From Fischerella sp. CENA71 (GTDB taxonomy: Bacteria; Cyanobacteriota; Cyanobacteriia; Cyanobacteriales; Nostocaceae), in contig JANBVI010000075.1 in assembly GCA_024239075.1 (NCBI GenBank), forward strand, positions 1 to 64,000: DNA of 64,000 nt. The letters run 5' to 3'. Below, piece by piece: positions 1 through 9,425 of this stretch; position 1 is the first letter of the stretch; every line of letters begins with the position of its first letter. The notes beneath the pieces were generated by a model. The model was given only the letters and a program-made list of their open reading frames with translations, searched no databases and had not been told where the DNA came from. The translations under genes and the position numbers were made by a program.

Positions 1-209
1 TTCAAAGAAAGAGGGTTTATTTCTCTGATGAAGAACATCTAAAACCTTAATTTTTATGCAAATTTAACTTTGATTATATTCTATCAGTTGTTTGTGTAAT
101 TAATTCTGCTTAGTTACTTACTTCAGTTTCAAGTAAAGAGAACAAAGAAGAAATTGCTTACCGTATAGCACTTGCATTAGAGAGAGGAGAAATTTCTGCG
201 GAAGAAATT

Positions 210-1145
210 TTGCTCGCCTACGTAAAGCAGTCTAGAACATGGTTAAGTATTAAACAAGGAAAATGTAGTTCGACGCCTTTTCTTAAGTCTGTTCCCTTAC
301 TATTATTTGAATTTGGTGATGCTGCCTGGTATGGTCCAATTCAAGACAGTGATGCTTCTCGGAAATGGTATATTCGCACATATCGTATTAAACATTACTT
401 TCAAACAAAAAATGATGAAGAGGATCAACTAAAAGGAGGTTACATTCGTTGGACAGTCATTGCGGAGGTTAGCCATAATTATGTGGCTCTATCATGGGAT
501 GGGTTTTCATTTAATCAATTAGAGAACGACCATATCGACGATACACAGTTTGCTTTTTGGTCTCATATTCCCATTTTTTTTGATGAGCTAGCTGATTTCT
601 GTCAAGCCAATTGGGTTCATCCGAACCTTCATAATTTAGTTATGGATGATATGTGGAGTAAATATCTTGGCAAATCAGCTATAGATTCTGACTACAAGTG
701 GCAACACTGGCGAGTAAGAACAGAAGCAGATGGGGTAGCAATGAATGCTCATAGTTCAGGGGCAGCCCAAAAAATTGTCAAAGGATTACAAACTTTTGCA
801 AGACACTTAGCCGAGGTTTCGCTAAAGCCACATGGCTTGTCTAATAATATAGACGCTCTCTCCATTAGCGAAAATGAAATTTTAAATGCTTTGCTCAAAG
901 AAAGAGGTACTAAGTCTTATGAATTTAGTTTAGACAGACAAGTCTATTTGAATGAAGCTAGTACTCAAGGATCGGAACGCCAGGTGCAAACAGAGCATCT
1001 TTTTAAAGCACACTGTTATTTTGGGTTAAAACCCTTTTCCAAAACTCAAGATTCACTTCAGCATCTTAAGTGCTATAAAAAGTTATATGGTGGTAGTACA
1101 GGTGTTCTGGAGTTTCTAGTGAGGGAACTTGGACTTCAAGGCTAA
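210..1145 (+). CDS. Hypothetical protein with uncertain or damaged 5' end
   Basis: I do not recognise this 311-aa protein. It is soluble-looking and Trp/His-rich, with no signal peptide or membrane segment. The only usable start is TTG at 210. The same frame stays open upstream to a stop at 111-113, and that stretch reads like a charged helix (ENKEEIAYRIALALERGE) that runs into the annotated N-terminus without any ATG, GTG or TTG. Either TTG at 210 is used (weak GGAAG about 6 bases upstream) or the true start has been lost to a frameshift or deletion. The stop is 4 bases before the ATG of the next gene, which suggests co-transcription with it. Confidence 0.55.
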   Translation: MLAYVKQSRTWLSIKQGKCSSTPFLKSVPLLLFEFGDAAWYGPIQDSDASRKWYIRTYRIKHYFQTKNDEEDQLKGGYIRWTVIAEVSHNYVALSWDGFSFNQLENDHIDDTQFAFWSHIPIFFDELADFCQANWVHPNLHNLVMDDMWSKYLGKSAIDSDYKWQHWRVRTEADGVAMNAHSSGAAQKIVKGLQTFARHLAEVSLKPHGLSNNIDALSISENEILNALLKERGTKSYEFSLDRQVYLNEASTQGSERQVQTEHLFKAHCYFGLKPFSKTQDSLQHLKCYKKLYGGSTGVLEFLVRELGLQG

Positions 1146-1149
1146 AGCG

Positions 1150-1515
1150 ATGGCTAGCTTCATTAGCAAAGGGCGTTTAGACTTTCTGTCTGATAAACAG
1201 AAGACTGAATTGAGTAGACATTTCATGAAGGCAGGGACAACAGCAATGCCGCATCAACTTGCTGTTCAATTGGGGATAGAATATTCTGAAGCTCTTGCCA
1301 TCTTAACAGTTCTTGAAGCTGAAGGACTTTGCGAGATAGGATTGCTCATTTATCATAACTGTGACCCTGAGACCATAGCAGGAGAAATTCCTTTTGGTCA
1401 AGGTTTTCCTGAGTTACCTTGGGAATGCCCACTTTGTGAAGAAAGTGTCGAAAGTTATGACGAGCTATCATTTGATTTCATAGCGTATTCCAAGCAGCAA
1501 ATTGAATTTCTTTGA
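1150..1515 (+). CDS. Small protein with winged-helix-like N-terminus and Cys pair
   Basis: This encodes 121 aa if started at ATG 1150, which has AAGG 8 bases upstream; a TTG at 1129 would add seven residues and overlap the previous gene. The N-terminal half (TTAMPHQLAVQLGIEYSEAL followed by ILTVLEAEGL) looks like a winged-helix fold. A later CPLC pair could bind metal but has no second pair nearby. No family is recognised. It lies between an unknown gene and a toxin-antitoxin pair, so a regulatory role is possible but is only inference. Confidence 0.55.
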   Translation: MASFISKGRLDFLSDKQKTELSRHFMKAGTTAMPHQLAVQLGIEYSEALAILTVLEAEGLCEIGLLIYHNCDPETIAGEIPFGQGFPELPWECPLCEESVESYDELSFDFIAYSKQQIEFL

Positions 1516-1522
1516 TTAAGTC

Positions 1523-1738
1523 ATGCCTATAGAGTTACTGGTTCAAGAAGTGAGTGATACGATAGAACTGCTTGGTTGGGAAAACCCTATATCGAATAAA
1601 TTAACGTCTTATCTTCCACTTGCAAGACGCGACCAACAATTACGACCATTTGCTTTGTGTGCAGGAGAATTTATAGTACCTGATGATTTTGATGCACCTC
1701 TGCCTGAAGAAATTCTAAATGAATTTGAGGGCAGATGA
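1523..1738 (+). CDS. VapB-like antitoxin
   Basis: This 71-aa protein has a C-terminal segment (LCAGEFIVPDDFDAPLPEE) typical of cyanobacterial DUF2281-type antitoxins that partner PIN toxins; this tail is thought to bind the toxin. The N-terminus (residues 1-30) is not the usual DUF2281 start, so the DNA-binding half is unassigned. Its stop codon overlaps the ATG of the PIN gene by 4 bases (ATGA), the usual coupling in toxin-antitoxin operons. The pair is probably autoregulated, although no operator was identified. Confidence 0.75.
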   Translation: MPIELLVQEVSDTIELLGWENPISNKLTSYLPLARRDQQLRPFALCAGEFIVPDDFDAPLPEEILNEFEGR

Positions 1739-2118
1739 AAATTCTTTTAGATACGCATATTTTCTTGTGGTTTATCAGTGGAGATAATCGTCTATCAGTA
1801 GATGTTCGAGATGCCATCCGCGATTCAGATAATGAAGTTTATCTGAGTGTTGTCTCTATATGGGAGTCTATTGTCAAATATCAATTGGGAAAGCTACCAC
1901 TACCACTATCTCCCGAAATTTATCTTCCCAAACAACGCGATCGCCATCAAATTGCGAATCTCGATTTGGATGAAAACAGTGTTACTCAACTTGCTAGTCT
2001 ACCATCATTTCACAAAGACCCGTTTGATAGAATGCTTATTTGTCAAGCTTTACAACATAAATTAACTATCGCAACAGTAGATCCAGAAGTCCTTAAATAT
2101 TCAGTTAGCATCATTTAA
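1735..2118 (+). CDS. vapC: PIN-domain toxin, VapC family
   Basis: This 127-aa protein is one complete PIN domain. The acidic metal-binding residues are visible: D6 in LLDTH, E44 in SIWES, D95 and D98 in KDPFDRM, and D116 in ATVDPE. VapC toxins are Mg-dependent ribonucleases, usually acting on tRNA or rRNA. The start overlaps the antitoxin stop by 4 bases. Length and active-site residues look intact, so an active toxin is expected; the RNA target cannot be read from the sequence. Confidence 0.9.
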   Translation: MKILLDTHIFLWFISGDNRLSVDVRDAIRDSDNEVYLSVVSIWESIVKYQLGKLPLPLSPEIYLPKQRDRHQIANLDLDENSVTQLASLPSFHKDPFDRMLICQALQHKLTIATVDPEVLKYSVSII

Positions 2119-2670
2119 GAGGAGAATTATTCAAAGCGATCGCACTTCACCCAACTCTTTTATCCTCTTATTTCCCCTATCATCAGCACTGTATACCCTT
2201 AACTGAACCATACTGGAGACAAACTCATACTCTAGACAGATGAAACTTTGTCATATCTTTACACATTTGAGGCTATTTTTTTAATTTCTAAATACAGTAT
2301 CAGAAAATTAGCTTATAAGCTTAATATCAATAGGTATTGATACAAATCATCTAAATTGATAAATATCTAACTTTTTGCGAAAAATATTTTATGTAATTGA
2401 AAGACAATCGAGCCATCACACCATCAGAAGATAACAGTATCTCATGCTGAGAAATACTGTTATATTCGCATGTCTTTATCTTGACAAGGGTTTTTTCTAT
2501 CAGGAGAAAGTGTCTATTTTGGAATATATTTTGAAATCTGATTAATCTTAAGAATTATGACTTGACGTTATAAATATTGTTGATTATAAAACGCTAGTCA
2601 GCTACCAAAAATATTGCCTCGTATAGGGATATTGCTATAGGTATCTAGAAAATATAACAGGAGATTAAGA
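2119..2670. other. Intergenic region, AT-rich
   Basis: This 552-base stretch separates vapC from the GMC oxidoreductase. It contains one HIP1-like site near 2140 and long AT-rich stretches. No convincing ORF, RNA gene or repeat was seen. The last 100 bases presumably hold the promoter of the downstream gene. Confidence 0.5.
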
Positions 2671-2673
2671 TTG

Positions 2674-4362
2674 ATGTTTATTGATAGTCGTAAACTACCA
2701 AAAGATGAAGTTATTCAAACAGAAGTTTGTATTGTTGGTGCTGGCCCTGCGGGGATTACACTGGCGCGAGAATTGATTGGGCAAGACTTTCGAGTATGTT
2801 TAGTCGAAAGTGGCGATTTAGAATTTAATCAACAGACGCAATCTTTAAGTGAGGGTGAAACTGTTGGTGAGCCTTTTCCAAACTTACAAGATATGCGTCA
2901 TCGTCAGTTTGGTGGACATGCTAATGTTTGGAATGTTGAAATTAATCAAAATCAACGTGGTCTGAGGCATATGACCTTGGACGAGATAGACTTTGAAAAA
3001 CGTGATTGTGTGCCATATAGTGGCTGGCCTTTTAGAAAATCTCACTTAGATCCTTACTACGAACGCGCTCATGAAGTCTGCAAACTCGGCCCCTTTACTT
3101 ATGACGCTCTGAGTTGGGAGGATGCTCAATCTCCTCAGTTACCTTTCATTGGCGATCGCGTAACTACCAGTATGTTTCAATTTGGGCCTCGCGATATTTT
3201 CACCAACGAATATCGCAAACAAATCAACCAATCTCCTAATATTACTACTTATTTAAATGCAAACGTCGTCGAAATTGAGACTGACGAAACAGCTAAAAAT
3301 GTAAAGCGTGTACGCCTAGCTTGTCTTGACGGTAATCAATTTTGGATAGTTGCCAAAATGTTTATCTTAGCCACAGGTGGCATTGAAAATGCACGTTTGT
3401 TACTGCTATCTAACAAAATTCAAAAGACTGGATTAGCCAATCAGAACGATGTTGTCGGCAGATACTTTATGGATCATCCGATTCTTCGCTCTGGTATGCT
3501 TTATCCTTCTAGTCGAAAAATCTTCAATTCGACAGCTTTATATGATTTACGCCGAGTTAATAATGTACCAGTCATGGGAAAACTGCACTTGAGTGAACAA
3601 GTGATGCGGCGTGAGCAATTACTTAATATGAGTTTTATCCTGTTTCCCAGAGATGAGAAATATAAATCACCAGCTAAGGCTTCTGCAAAAACTTTGTTCT
3701 CTTCAATTCGGCGTGGACAACTTCCCAAAAATGCTGTTCAACATTTGGGTAATGTGATCACGCATATTGATGAGCTGGTGAGCGAGTGGTATAAATATCA
3801 AATCAAACGGGAATATTTATTCCCTGACTTGAGTTATGGTGGATGGTCGGAACACAAGGGTAACGAAGACAGATATGTAAAATTTGAAATCGTGAGCCAA
3901 ACCGAACAAGTCCCAAACCCTGATAATCGGGTGACCCTTAGTACTAAACTTGACAGACTTGGTTGTCCTCAAGCACAGTTAACTTTTCGGTGGAGCGAAA
4001 TAGACATTTGCAGCATCAAGCGATCGCAAGCAATTTTAGCAGAAGAGATTGCTCGTGCAGGCTTCGGTGAATTGCAGATTGAACGTGATGGGGAACTTCC
4101 AATGGTTCTAGCTTTTAGTACGCACCATAATATGGGAACAACGCGGATGCATGTTGACCCCAAACAGGGTGTTGTCGATGCAAATTGTCAGGTTCACGGG
4201 ATCTCGAATTTATTTATCGCAGGTAGTTCGGTTTTTCCAACAGGAGGTTACGCTAATCCCACCTTGACTATTATCGCTCTGGCAATTCGCTTGGCAGATC
4301 ATGTGAAGACTCGGTTTGCTGTTAAGTCAGAGAATCTCACAGCCAAACTTGAGATTCAGTAA
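2674..4362 (+). CDS. GMC-family FAD oxidoreductase
   Basis: This is a flavoprotein of the glucose-methanol-choline oxidoreductase family, which oxidises alcohols or sugars. ATG 2674 has AGGAG 10 bases upstream; a TTG at 2671 is less likely. The dinucleotide-binding motif VGAGPAG lies at residues 21-27. The C-terminal GMC domain carries the HHNMGTTRMH motif with the catalytic-type His and ends with NPTLTIIALAIRLADHV, typical of the family. The length of 562 aa is normal. No signal peptide is present, so it is probably cytoplasmic. It stands alone and its substrate cannot be assigned. Confidence 0.88.
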   Translation: MFIDSRKLPKDEVIQTEVCIVGAGPAGITLARELIGQDFRVCLVESGDLEFNQQTQSLSEGETVGEPFPNLQDMRHRQFGGHANVWNVEINQNQRGLRHMTLDEIDFEKRDCVPYSGWPFRKSHLDPYYERAHEVCKLGPFTYDALSWEDAQSPQLPFIGDRVTTSMFQFGPRDIFTNEYRKQINQSPNITTYLNANVVEIETDETAKNVKRVRLACLDGNQFWIVAKMFILATGGIENARLLLLSNKIQKTGLANQNDVVGRYFMDHPILRSGMLYPSSRKIFNSTALYDLRRVNNVPVMGKLHLSEQVMRREQLLNMSFILFPRDEKYKSPAKASAKTLFSSIRRGQLPKNAVQHLGNVITHIDELVSEWYKYQIKREYLFPDLSYGGWSEHKGNEDRYVKFEIVSQTEQVPNPDNRVTLSTKLDRLGCPQAQLTFRWSEIDICSIKRSQAILAEEIARAGFGELQIERDGELPMVLAFSTHHNMGTTRMHVDPKQGVVDANCQVHGISNLFIAGSSVFPTGGYANPTLTIIALAIRLADHVKTRFAVKSENLTAKLEIQ

Positions 4363-4735
4363 GATATATGCTCATAAGACTTCAGAATCATCATCGAAAT
4401 GAATAGCATGAAGGCGAAAATTCTATAAGCTATCGAGTTAATTTGCCAAAAAATACTTAGCAATAAAATCTCATCGAAAAGTAAATTTTAATTCTTTTAT
4501 GGCAATTAGCAATAGCACTTAAATAGGCAAAATCTACTTAATTTCGTTATTTTAACAAAGTCCACTTACGTGGACTTTATTTATTGAGTAGTGAATTTTA
4601 TTCACCCAATTATTTCTAAGTATCTGACTTAATGAGTTTGAATTGCTATAGTAAATACTGTGATGAAAAGTAAACACTAAAAATTCTTTAGTAAAGATAT
4701 AGAAATTTGAAACAGATTCAAATGGATTTGAAATT
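4363..4735. other. Intergenic region with a hairpin
   Basis: This 373-base AT-rich gap holds the hairpin at 4557-4578 and the presumed promoter region of the GAF gene. No gene was seen. Confidence 0.5.
4557..4578 (+). terminator. Hairpin, possible terminator after the GMC gene
   Basis: A perfect 9-bp stem AAAGTCCAC/GTGGACTTT with a 4-base loop is followed by ATTTATT. It lies about 195 bases after the GMC stop and upstream of the GAF gene, so it may insulate the two genes. The T-run is weak. Confidence 0.45.
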
Positions 4736-5908
4736 ATGATTAATGAATTGCTTCTCAGCTTAACCCGTTTGCTAATCTGGTTTCAAAAGGGGAATCCGCG
4801 ACAATATCACTATATCAAATCATCAACTCAGGTTTCTGAAGTTTCTGAAGCAAGCCGCTTGATTCATAGACTTAACTGCATTTCGCTCAACGATCATGAG
4901 TCCAAGTATCTGCACGCTCATCTAACAAAAATTTTGGAAGCTCGCAATCCGGAGAAAGTCTCTGAGAACGCATCAAATTGCATTGTACTTGAAATGAGTG
5001 AAGAGGAAATCCAGAGGTTTGCCGACTACGTTGGAGGAAATAGTACCTGTTTGTTCCGCGCCATTGTTCAGACTGACAACAACCAGACTCCAGTCAGAAA
5101 ACTGAGAATTATTGGTAATCACGGGTTGCGTTTATTTGATGTGATAGTCAAAAGTCACAATCGTAAAGAACCAGATCAGAAGTACATTTACAAAGATAGC
5201 GGTGATCTTTTCATTCCACCGAGTGTAGACCTTAGCACGGTTAATAAAACTCGTGGGATGAACTTTCAGCATCTCAGCATCAACAACACTGCGCCTACTG
5301 ATTTGGTTCCTGAAAACGTGCTGCGTGTTTTGCTTGAGAATATACGCACATTCATGAGTGTAGACACGATTACAGTTCTCTTACCAACAGAAAATGGGCA
5401 GCAATTAGGTGTATATGCCAGCATTGGTTTAGAGGAGGAAATTTTAGAAGGAATCCGAATTCCCCTCGGTTCTGGTTTTGCAGGTAAAATCGCCGCTACG
5501 GGCGAGTATACGATTGTAGACGACTTGTCAAAAATAGAAGTGGTGAGTCCTATTCTGCGTCATAGGGGAATCCGTTCTATACTTGGTGTTCCACTGGTAC
5601 TTAGAAACCAAATAAACGGTGTCATTCATGTTGGTACTTTTGGTTCCCGCCAATTTACAAAAGACGATGTCAAGCAACTACAACTTTTTAGTGAACATCT
5701 TGTCTTGGTTATGGAACCTTTATTCAGTTATGGGAAAATTACTAACCTAAATGAAGCTCAATACGTTAATAATTATACTAAATATACTAAAGTTAGAACA
5801 AAAGAGCCTGTTGGGATATATACGAAAGAAAATATAATATTCACCGAAGTGATGCAATTATTAAAAAGTTTGGTTTATATGAATCTCAGCCAAGGACGTA
5901 TTTGCTAG
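4736..5908 (+). CDS. GAF-domain protein without output domain
   Basis: This 390-aa protein has a C-terminal GAF domain at about residues 192-328 (RIPLGSGFAGKIAATGE, then a VDDLSK segment and SILGVPLVLR), similar to GAF modules of serine phosphatases and histidine kinases. Residues 1-190 are unassigned, and about 60 polar residues follow the GAF domain. No kinase, PP2C or GGDEF domain is present, so it is either a stand-alone ligand-sensing protein or the remnant of a longer sensor. No bilin-binding Cys-His pair is visible. It starts at ATG 4736 in an AT-rich leader and stands alone. Confidence 0.75.
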   Translation: MINELLLSLTRLLIWFQKGNPRQYHYIKSSTQVSEVSEASRLIHRLNCISLNDHESKYLHAHLTKILEARNPEKVSENASNCIVLEMSEEEIQRFADYVGGNSTCLFRAIVQTDNNQTPVRKLRIIGNHGLRLFDVIVKSHNRKEPDQKYIYKDSGDLFIPPSVDLSTVNKTRGMNFQHLSINNTAPTDLVPENVLRVLLENIRTFMSVDTITVLLPTENGQQLGVYASIGLEEEILEGIRIPLGSGFAGKIAATGEYTIVDDLSKIEVVSPILRHRGIRSILGVPLVLRNQINGVIHVGTFGSRQFTKDDVKQLQLFSEHLVLVMEPLFSYGKITNLNEAQYVNNYTKYTKVRTKEPVGIYTKENIIFTEVMQLLKSLVYMNLSQGRIC

Positions 5909-6041
5909 CGCAGAGTGAAGAATAATGAAGGCGAACATGACAAAGCGATCGCCCTATTCAGCAGATAAATACTATCCAAGTAAGCGATCGCTTTTACTAT
6001 ATGGCTTTTGACGCTACCTATGTTCTAAAAATTGATCAGTA

Positions 6042-6416
6042 CTAGAACAGTCGGAAAATAAACGGATAACGCACAGGTTGAGCAGGATTGCTGAAACACT
6101 TTAACAAAGCCCAAATAGTCAGTCCCCAGTGCAGTAGAAAACCAAAAGCAACAACCGGGAAAAACAAAATTCCGCCGATACCAAAGGTCAAAAAGGATAG
6201 AATCCCAATAGGAACTCCAATTACTGTTGCCCAGAACCAAACATTGAAGTGAAAATTAATTGATTCTTTGGCGTTGCTTTTCACAACTGGATCATCAGAA
6301 ATTAAGTTAATTACAATTGGAACCCCAATCGAAAATAATGCTGTACTAAAAAAAATTGCCCCATGACACAGAGATGATAGCAATTTGCGCTTATCAGAAT
6401 TGTATGTTACGTGCAT
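6042..6416 (-). CDS. DUF4870-family membrane protein
   Basis: This small membrane protein has about three hydrophobic segments: HGAIFFSTALFSIGVPIVI, WFWATVIGVPIGILSF and VVAFGFLLHWGLTIWALL. The pattern and the KSNAKESINFHFN segment match the DUF4870 family, whose function is unknown. I chose ATG at 6416 because GGAGGAG lies about 10 bases upstream; an upstream in-frame start at 6473 would give 19 extra basic residues and no better ribosome site. The product is 124 aa. Confidence 0.78.
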   Translation of the reverse strand: MHVTYNSDKRKLLSSLCHGAIFFSTALFSIGVPIVINLISDDPVVKSNAKESINFHFNVWFWATVIGVPIGILSFLTFGIGGILFFPVVAFGFLLHWGLTIWALLKCFSNPAQPVRYPFIFRLF

Positions 6417-6752
6417 CCTGGTGGCTCCTCCCTTTGCTTTCTTAGCTTCAATTTTAGCGATCGCCAATCTCAACTGAGTATTGCAGGTTGCCGTACCACT
6501 AAGTTTACAGCCTTTTTCTGTAGATAGATTAACTTTGGCTACTCTTGATCAACTATCGGTAATGAGGTTTACCGAACCCTCTCATTTTGTTGGTATTGGT
6601 TAAATAGTTGATGTTTGCGTTGACGAACAGATATGGAGTGCGATCGCCTCACGTTAATATTCGACTCATGTATCTGATCAAGTTAGCAACAGATATAACA
6701 TAAAGTAAGGCAAAGTCCTCAATTTAACATTACTTAAAAAAGGTGGTAGAAA
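6417..6752. other. Intergenic region between divergent genes
   Basis: This 336-base gap lies between the divergent DUF4870 and 86-aa genes and must hold both promoters. Nothing else was recognised. Confidence 0.45.
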
Positions 6753-7013
6753 ATGGGCCGTCTAAATCCTTACTCTTTACAAATGCAAATTACCCAGATG
6801 TTTGAACAAGGACAATCATTTTTCGCGACAACTAAAGTCCAAGAATGGTTGAAAGAGCGTAATCATAACCCTGCTGATTATGAAATTATTTTTCACAAAA
6901 AACCTGCTCCTCCAGGCTCTAAAGAAGTTATGGTAATAGAAATTGAATTGCGACGCAAAGATGGACAACCTGTAGATTCTTGGTTGCAAGAACAAGCCAA
7001 TTTACATGCCTGA
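6753..7013 (+). CDS. Conserved hypothetical protein, 86 aa
   Basis: This 86-aa soluble protein has an alternating helix/strand pattern (MQITQMFEQGQSFFATTKVQ, then MVIEIELRRKDGQP). AAAGGTGG lies about 8 bases before the ATG, which supports translation. I do not recognise a named family. It is monocistronic, with the GFA-type gene 113 bases downstream on the same strand. Confidence 0.65.
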   Translation: MGRLNPYSLQMQITQMFEQGQSFFATTKVQEWLKERNHNPADYEIIFHKKPAPPGSKEVMVIEIELRRKDGQPVDSWLQEQANLHA

Positions 7014-7126
7014 AACCTAGCATTGATCTACATCACATGACCAATCATTCCTTGATGGTATAAAAAATCGGATTTATCCGTGGAATAAATCTAAAATCCA
7101 AACCAAAATCCAAAATCTCAAATCGG

Positions 7127-7516
7127 ATGACAGCCAATATTGCAGAATCAGCCACTTACCAAGGTGGATGCCATTGTGGCGCAGTACGTTTTCAAGTTAT
7201 AGTTGATAGACACAAAGTAGATGATTGCAACTGTTCTATTTGCAGGAAAAAAGGATTCTTGCATTTAATTGTGCCACAAGATAAATTCACTTTACTACAA
7301 GGCGATGATGTATTAACAACTTACACATTTAATACAGGAGTTGCCCAGCATAAATTTTGTCGCATTTGTGGAATACACTCTTTTTATATTCCTCGCAGTC
7401 ATCCCGACAGTATTGATGTTAACATCCGTTGCTTAGACGATGATGTAGTGACAAAGTTTGAAATTGTACCTTTTGACGGCGCAAATTGGGAGCAAAATGT
7501 ACACAAGTTGCGGTAA
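7127..7516 (+). CDS. GFA/CENP-V-type zinc-binding protein
   Basis: This 129-aa protein belongs to the Gfa-like family (glutathione-dependent formaldehyde-activating enzyme fold). The zinc ligands are visible as GGCHCGAVRF near the N-terminus, then CNCSICRKKG, then CRICGIHSFY. Members carry two zinc sites, and many have unknown substrates, so the formaldehyde name should not be taken as its reaction. Full-length single domain, no signal peptide, cytoplasmic. Confidence 0.88.
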   Translation: MTANIAESATYQGGCHCGAVRFQVIVDRHKVDDCNCSICRKKGFLHLIVPQDKFTLLQGDDVLTTYTFNTGVAQHKFCRICGIHSFYIPRSHPDSIDVNIRCLDDDVVTKFEIVPFDGANWEQNVHKLR

Positions 7517-7542
7517 GTGAAATGTGGTTATAGCATTCGACA

Positions 7543-7605
7543 AGATCCTCGACTTCTTATACACACCTATGGATGGCTTCCCGGAGGTTAGAAATCGGGG
7601 ATCTT
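7543..7605. repeat. Diverged GATCCCCGA-type palindrome
   Basis: AAGATCCTCGACTTCT is answered about 30 bases later by AGAAATCGGGGATCTT, giving an imperfect inverted repeat. It resembles the more compact copy at 29836-29868 and a weaker one near 62261-62290, which points to a dispersed repeat family. Confidence 0.55.
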
Positions 7606-7763
7606 GGCTTTGCGATTTTCACAAATCATAATAGAATTGCTGGCGTTGCATAATTAAACCCAAAAGTTTTTCTCTGAATAATTAGTATAAAAAAATACTT
7701 ATTTTTATAAATAAACAGTAAAGTACCTGACAGTTAGTATAAAGGGGAGCTATACTGTAGCAG

Positions 7764-7858
7764 TCTTAGAGGATGTTTGAAAATTCATACTGTAGACGCG
7801 AAGCAGCTACAGCATGACAAATTATACCTTTTTCAACTTTTCAAACAGCCTCTTAGAG
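7764..7858. mobile_element. Short MITE-like inverted-repeat element
   Basis: AGAGGATGTTTGAAAA at 7768-7783 is matched in inverted orientation at 7838-7853 (15 of 16 positions). The ends lie within direct copies of TCTTAGAG (7764-7771 and 7851-7858). The roughly 86-base element has no coding capacity. The size and ends suggest a miniature element or a single-end derivative. Confidence 0.5.
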
Positions 7859-8285
7859 TAAATTCAACTGAAAGAAACCTTTGATACTAAAAAGTGGCTG
7901 AGATTTACTTATGTATAGATAGATAAAGATTGATTCAAGATATATATTCTTGTTGCATATATGTTGTCTTCTCGTGATTATTAATGTTATCTCTAAAATT
8001 AGGTGGACAATAGTAACAATTATTCTGATTTTTGAAGATATACTTGTGTGACATAAACATTCAGGTTATCTATCATGTTTATAACACTTGGTTTAACACA
8101 TCATCTTCCTTGATGTGTTAATTTGCAATAGAGAATGTGCATTTTACGAATTTCGTAGCAACATTCCTCATGATTTGGGTGATTGTAACTATTACAAAAT
8201 TAGAGATCAAGAAACACTGTGGCAGATTTGGAAGTTTGAAGTTATTTTTAGAAGATAAAAAATCTATCAACAAACTGATTGTAGT

Positions 8286-9413
8286 ATGTCATACCAATTT
8301 ATCAAGCTAAATCCAGAACAAGAGAATTTAATTAAAATTTATCAACATAAATGGAAAAATATTGCTCTTTCAACTAAGCGAATAGACCGCCAAAAAGCTG
8401 CGGAGGTAGTTAAAGAAGTTTACGCTTTTTGTGGGCTTGCCATACCAGAAATAATATTTTGTGAAAGCCCTTATGAGGCTATGAGTAAGACTTTACCAAG
8501 CTCTGAGTCTTTAATTATTTCACCCTTAATTCAAAGATTATTGCAATTACGTTCAAGAATATTAAAATTATTTCCTGAACAAGCAAGGTTTCACCAAAAT
8601 CATCTTGTTATTGAAAGACCCGCTAATGTGAATGTACATATTAATACGACATTATATTATGGATTTATTTCATACATGAAATCTTTGGAACAGCAATTCC
8701 AAGTCGATTTAGGATATCTCACAGAATTAGAAATTGAAGTCAACTTATCAGAACTATATCACCAACTACAAATTGAATTGGGTGAACAATATGATAGTAA
8801 CTTCATACCTGCTGCTAATTTTTGTAGTTACTGTAGTTGGCTAGATTTTTGGAAATCTGCATTAAATTACACTGGCGATCAAGAGTTGTTGCAGCTATTT
8901 CAATCTTTAGCTAAATCTTGTGGTTGGATTTTTCCTTATAAAAAAGTAGCGGTAGTGTGCGATCGCCCCACAAAATTATGCTTTGACAGGGACAACCACC
9001 TCCACGCCGAAGGTGAAACTGCGATCGAATTTACTGACGGGTATAAACTTTACGCCTATCACGGTGTCATATTACCGGAAAAATACGGTAAGCTACATCC
9101 CCACCAATGGCAAGCAGAATGGTTACTACAAGAAGATAATGCCGAACTACGACGGGTATTAATTCAGGGTATCGGCTATGCTCGGATGATCGAACAATTA
9201 CAAGCAGCTGAGTTAGATCAACATCAAGAATATACATTATTAAAAATAGAGAACGATGTGGATGTTGAACCTATTTTTCTCTTAAAAATGACTTGTCCTA
9301 GCACAGGATATATTCATGTGTTACGTGTACCACCTCATATACAATCAGCACAAGAAGCCATTACTTGGGCGAATTGGGGAGTAACACCAGCAGAATTTGC
9401 TGTGCAAACTTGA
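8286..9413 (+). CDS. DUF6745-like protein
   Basis: This 375-aa protein has an N-terminal LNPEQENLIKIYQHKW block and a C-terminal block (MIEQLQAAELDQHQEYTLLK, then TGYIHVLRVPP and AITWANWGVTPAEFAVQT). I recall this pattern from the DUF6745 family, which often occurs with leucine-rich repeats, but no LRRs are visible here. Its function is unknown. It starts at ATG 8286 and converges on the kinase gene, ending 13 bases from that gene's stop. Confidence 0.7.
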   Translation: MSYQFIKLNPEQENLIKIYQHKWKNIALSTKRIDRQKAAEVVKEVYAFCGLAIPEIIFCESPYEAMSKTLPSSESLIISPLIQRLLQLRSRILKLFPEQARFHQNHLVIERPANVNVHINTTLYYGFISYMKSLEQQFQVDLGYLTELEIEVNLSELYHQLQIELGEQYDSNFIPAANFCSYCSWLDFWKSALNYTGDQELLQLFQSLAKSCGWIFPYKKVAVVCDRPTKLCFDRDNHLHAEGETAIEFTDGYKLYAYHGVILPEKYGKLHPHQWQAEWLLQEDNAELRRVLIQGIGYARMIEQLQAAELDQHQEYTLLKIENDVDVEPIFLLKMTCPSTGYIHVLRVPPHIQSAQEAITWANWGVTPAEFAVQT

Positions 9414-9425
9414 TTTTCAAAGATT

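Larger units (their letters stand above)
7517..8285. other. Long intergenic region with repeats
   Basis: This 769-base gap contains an imperfect copy of the GATCCCCGA palindrome (7543-7605) and a short inverted-repeat element (7764-7858). The remainder is AT-rich. No gene was recognised. Confidence 0.5.
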
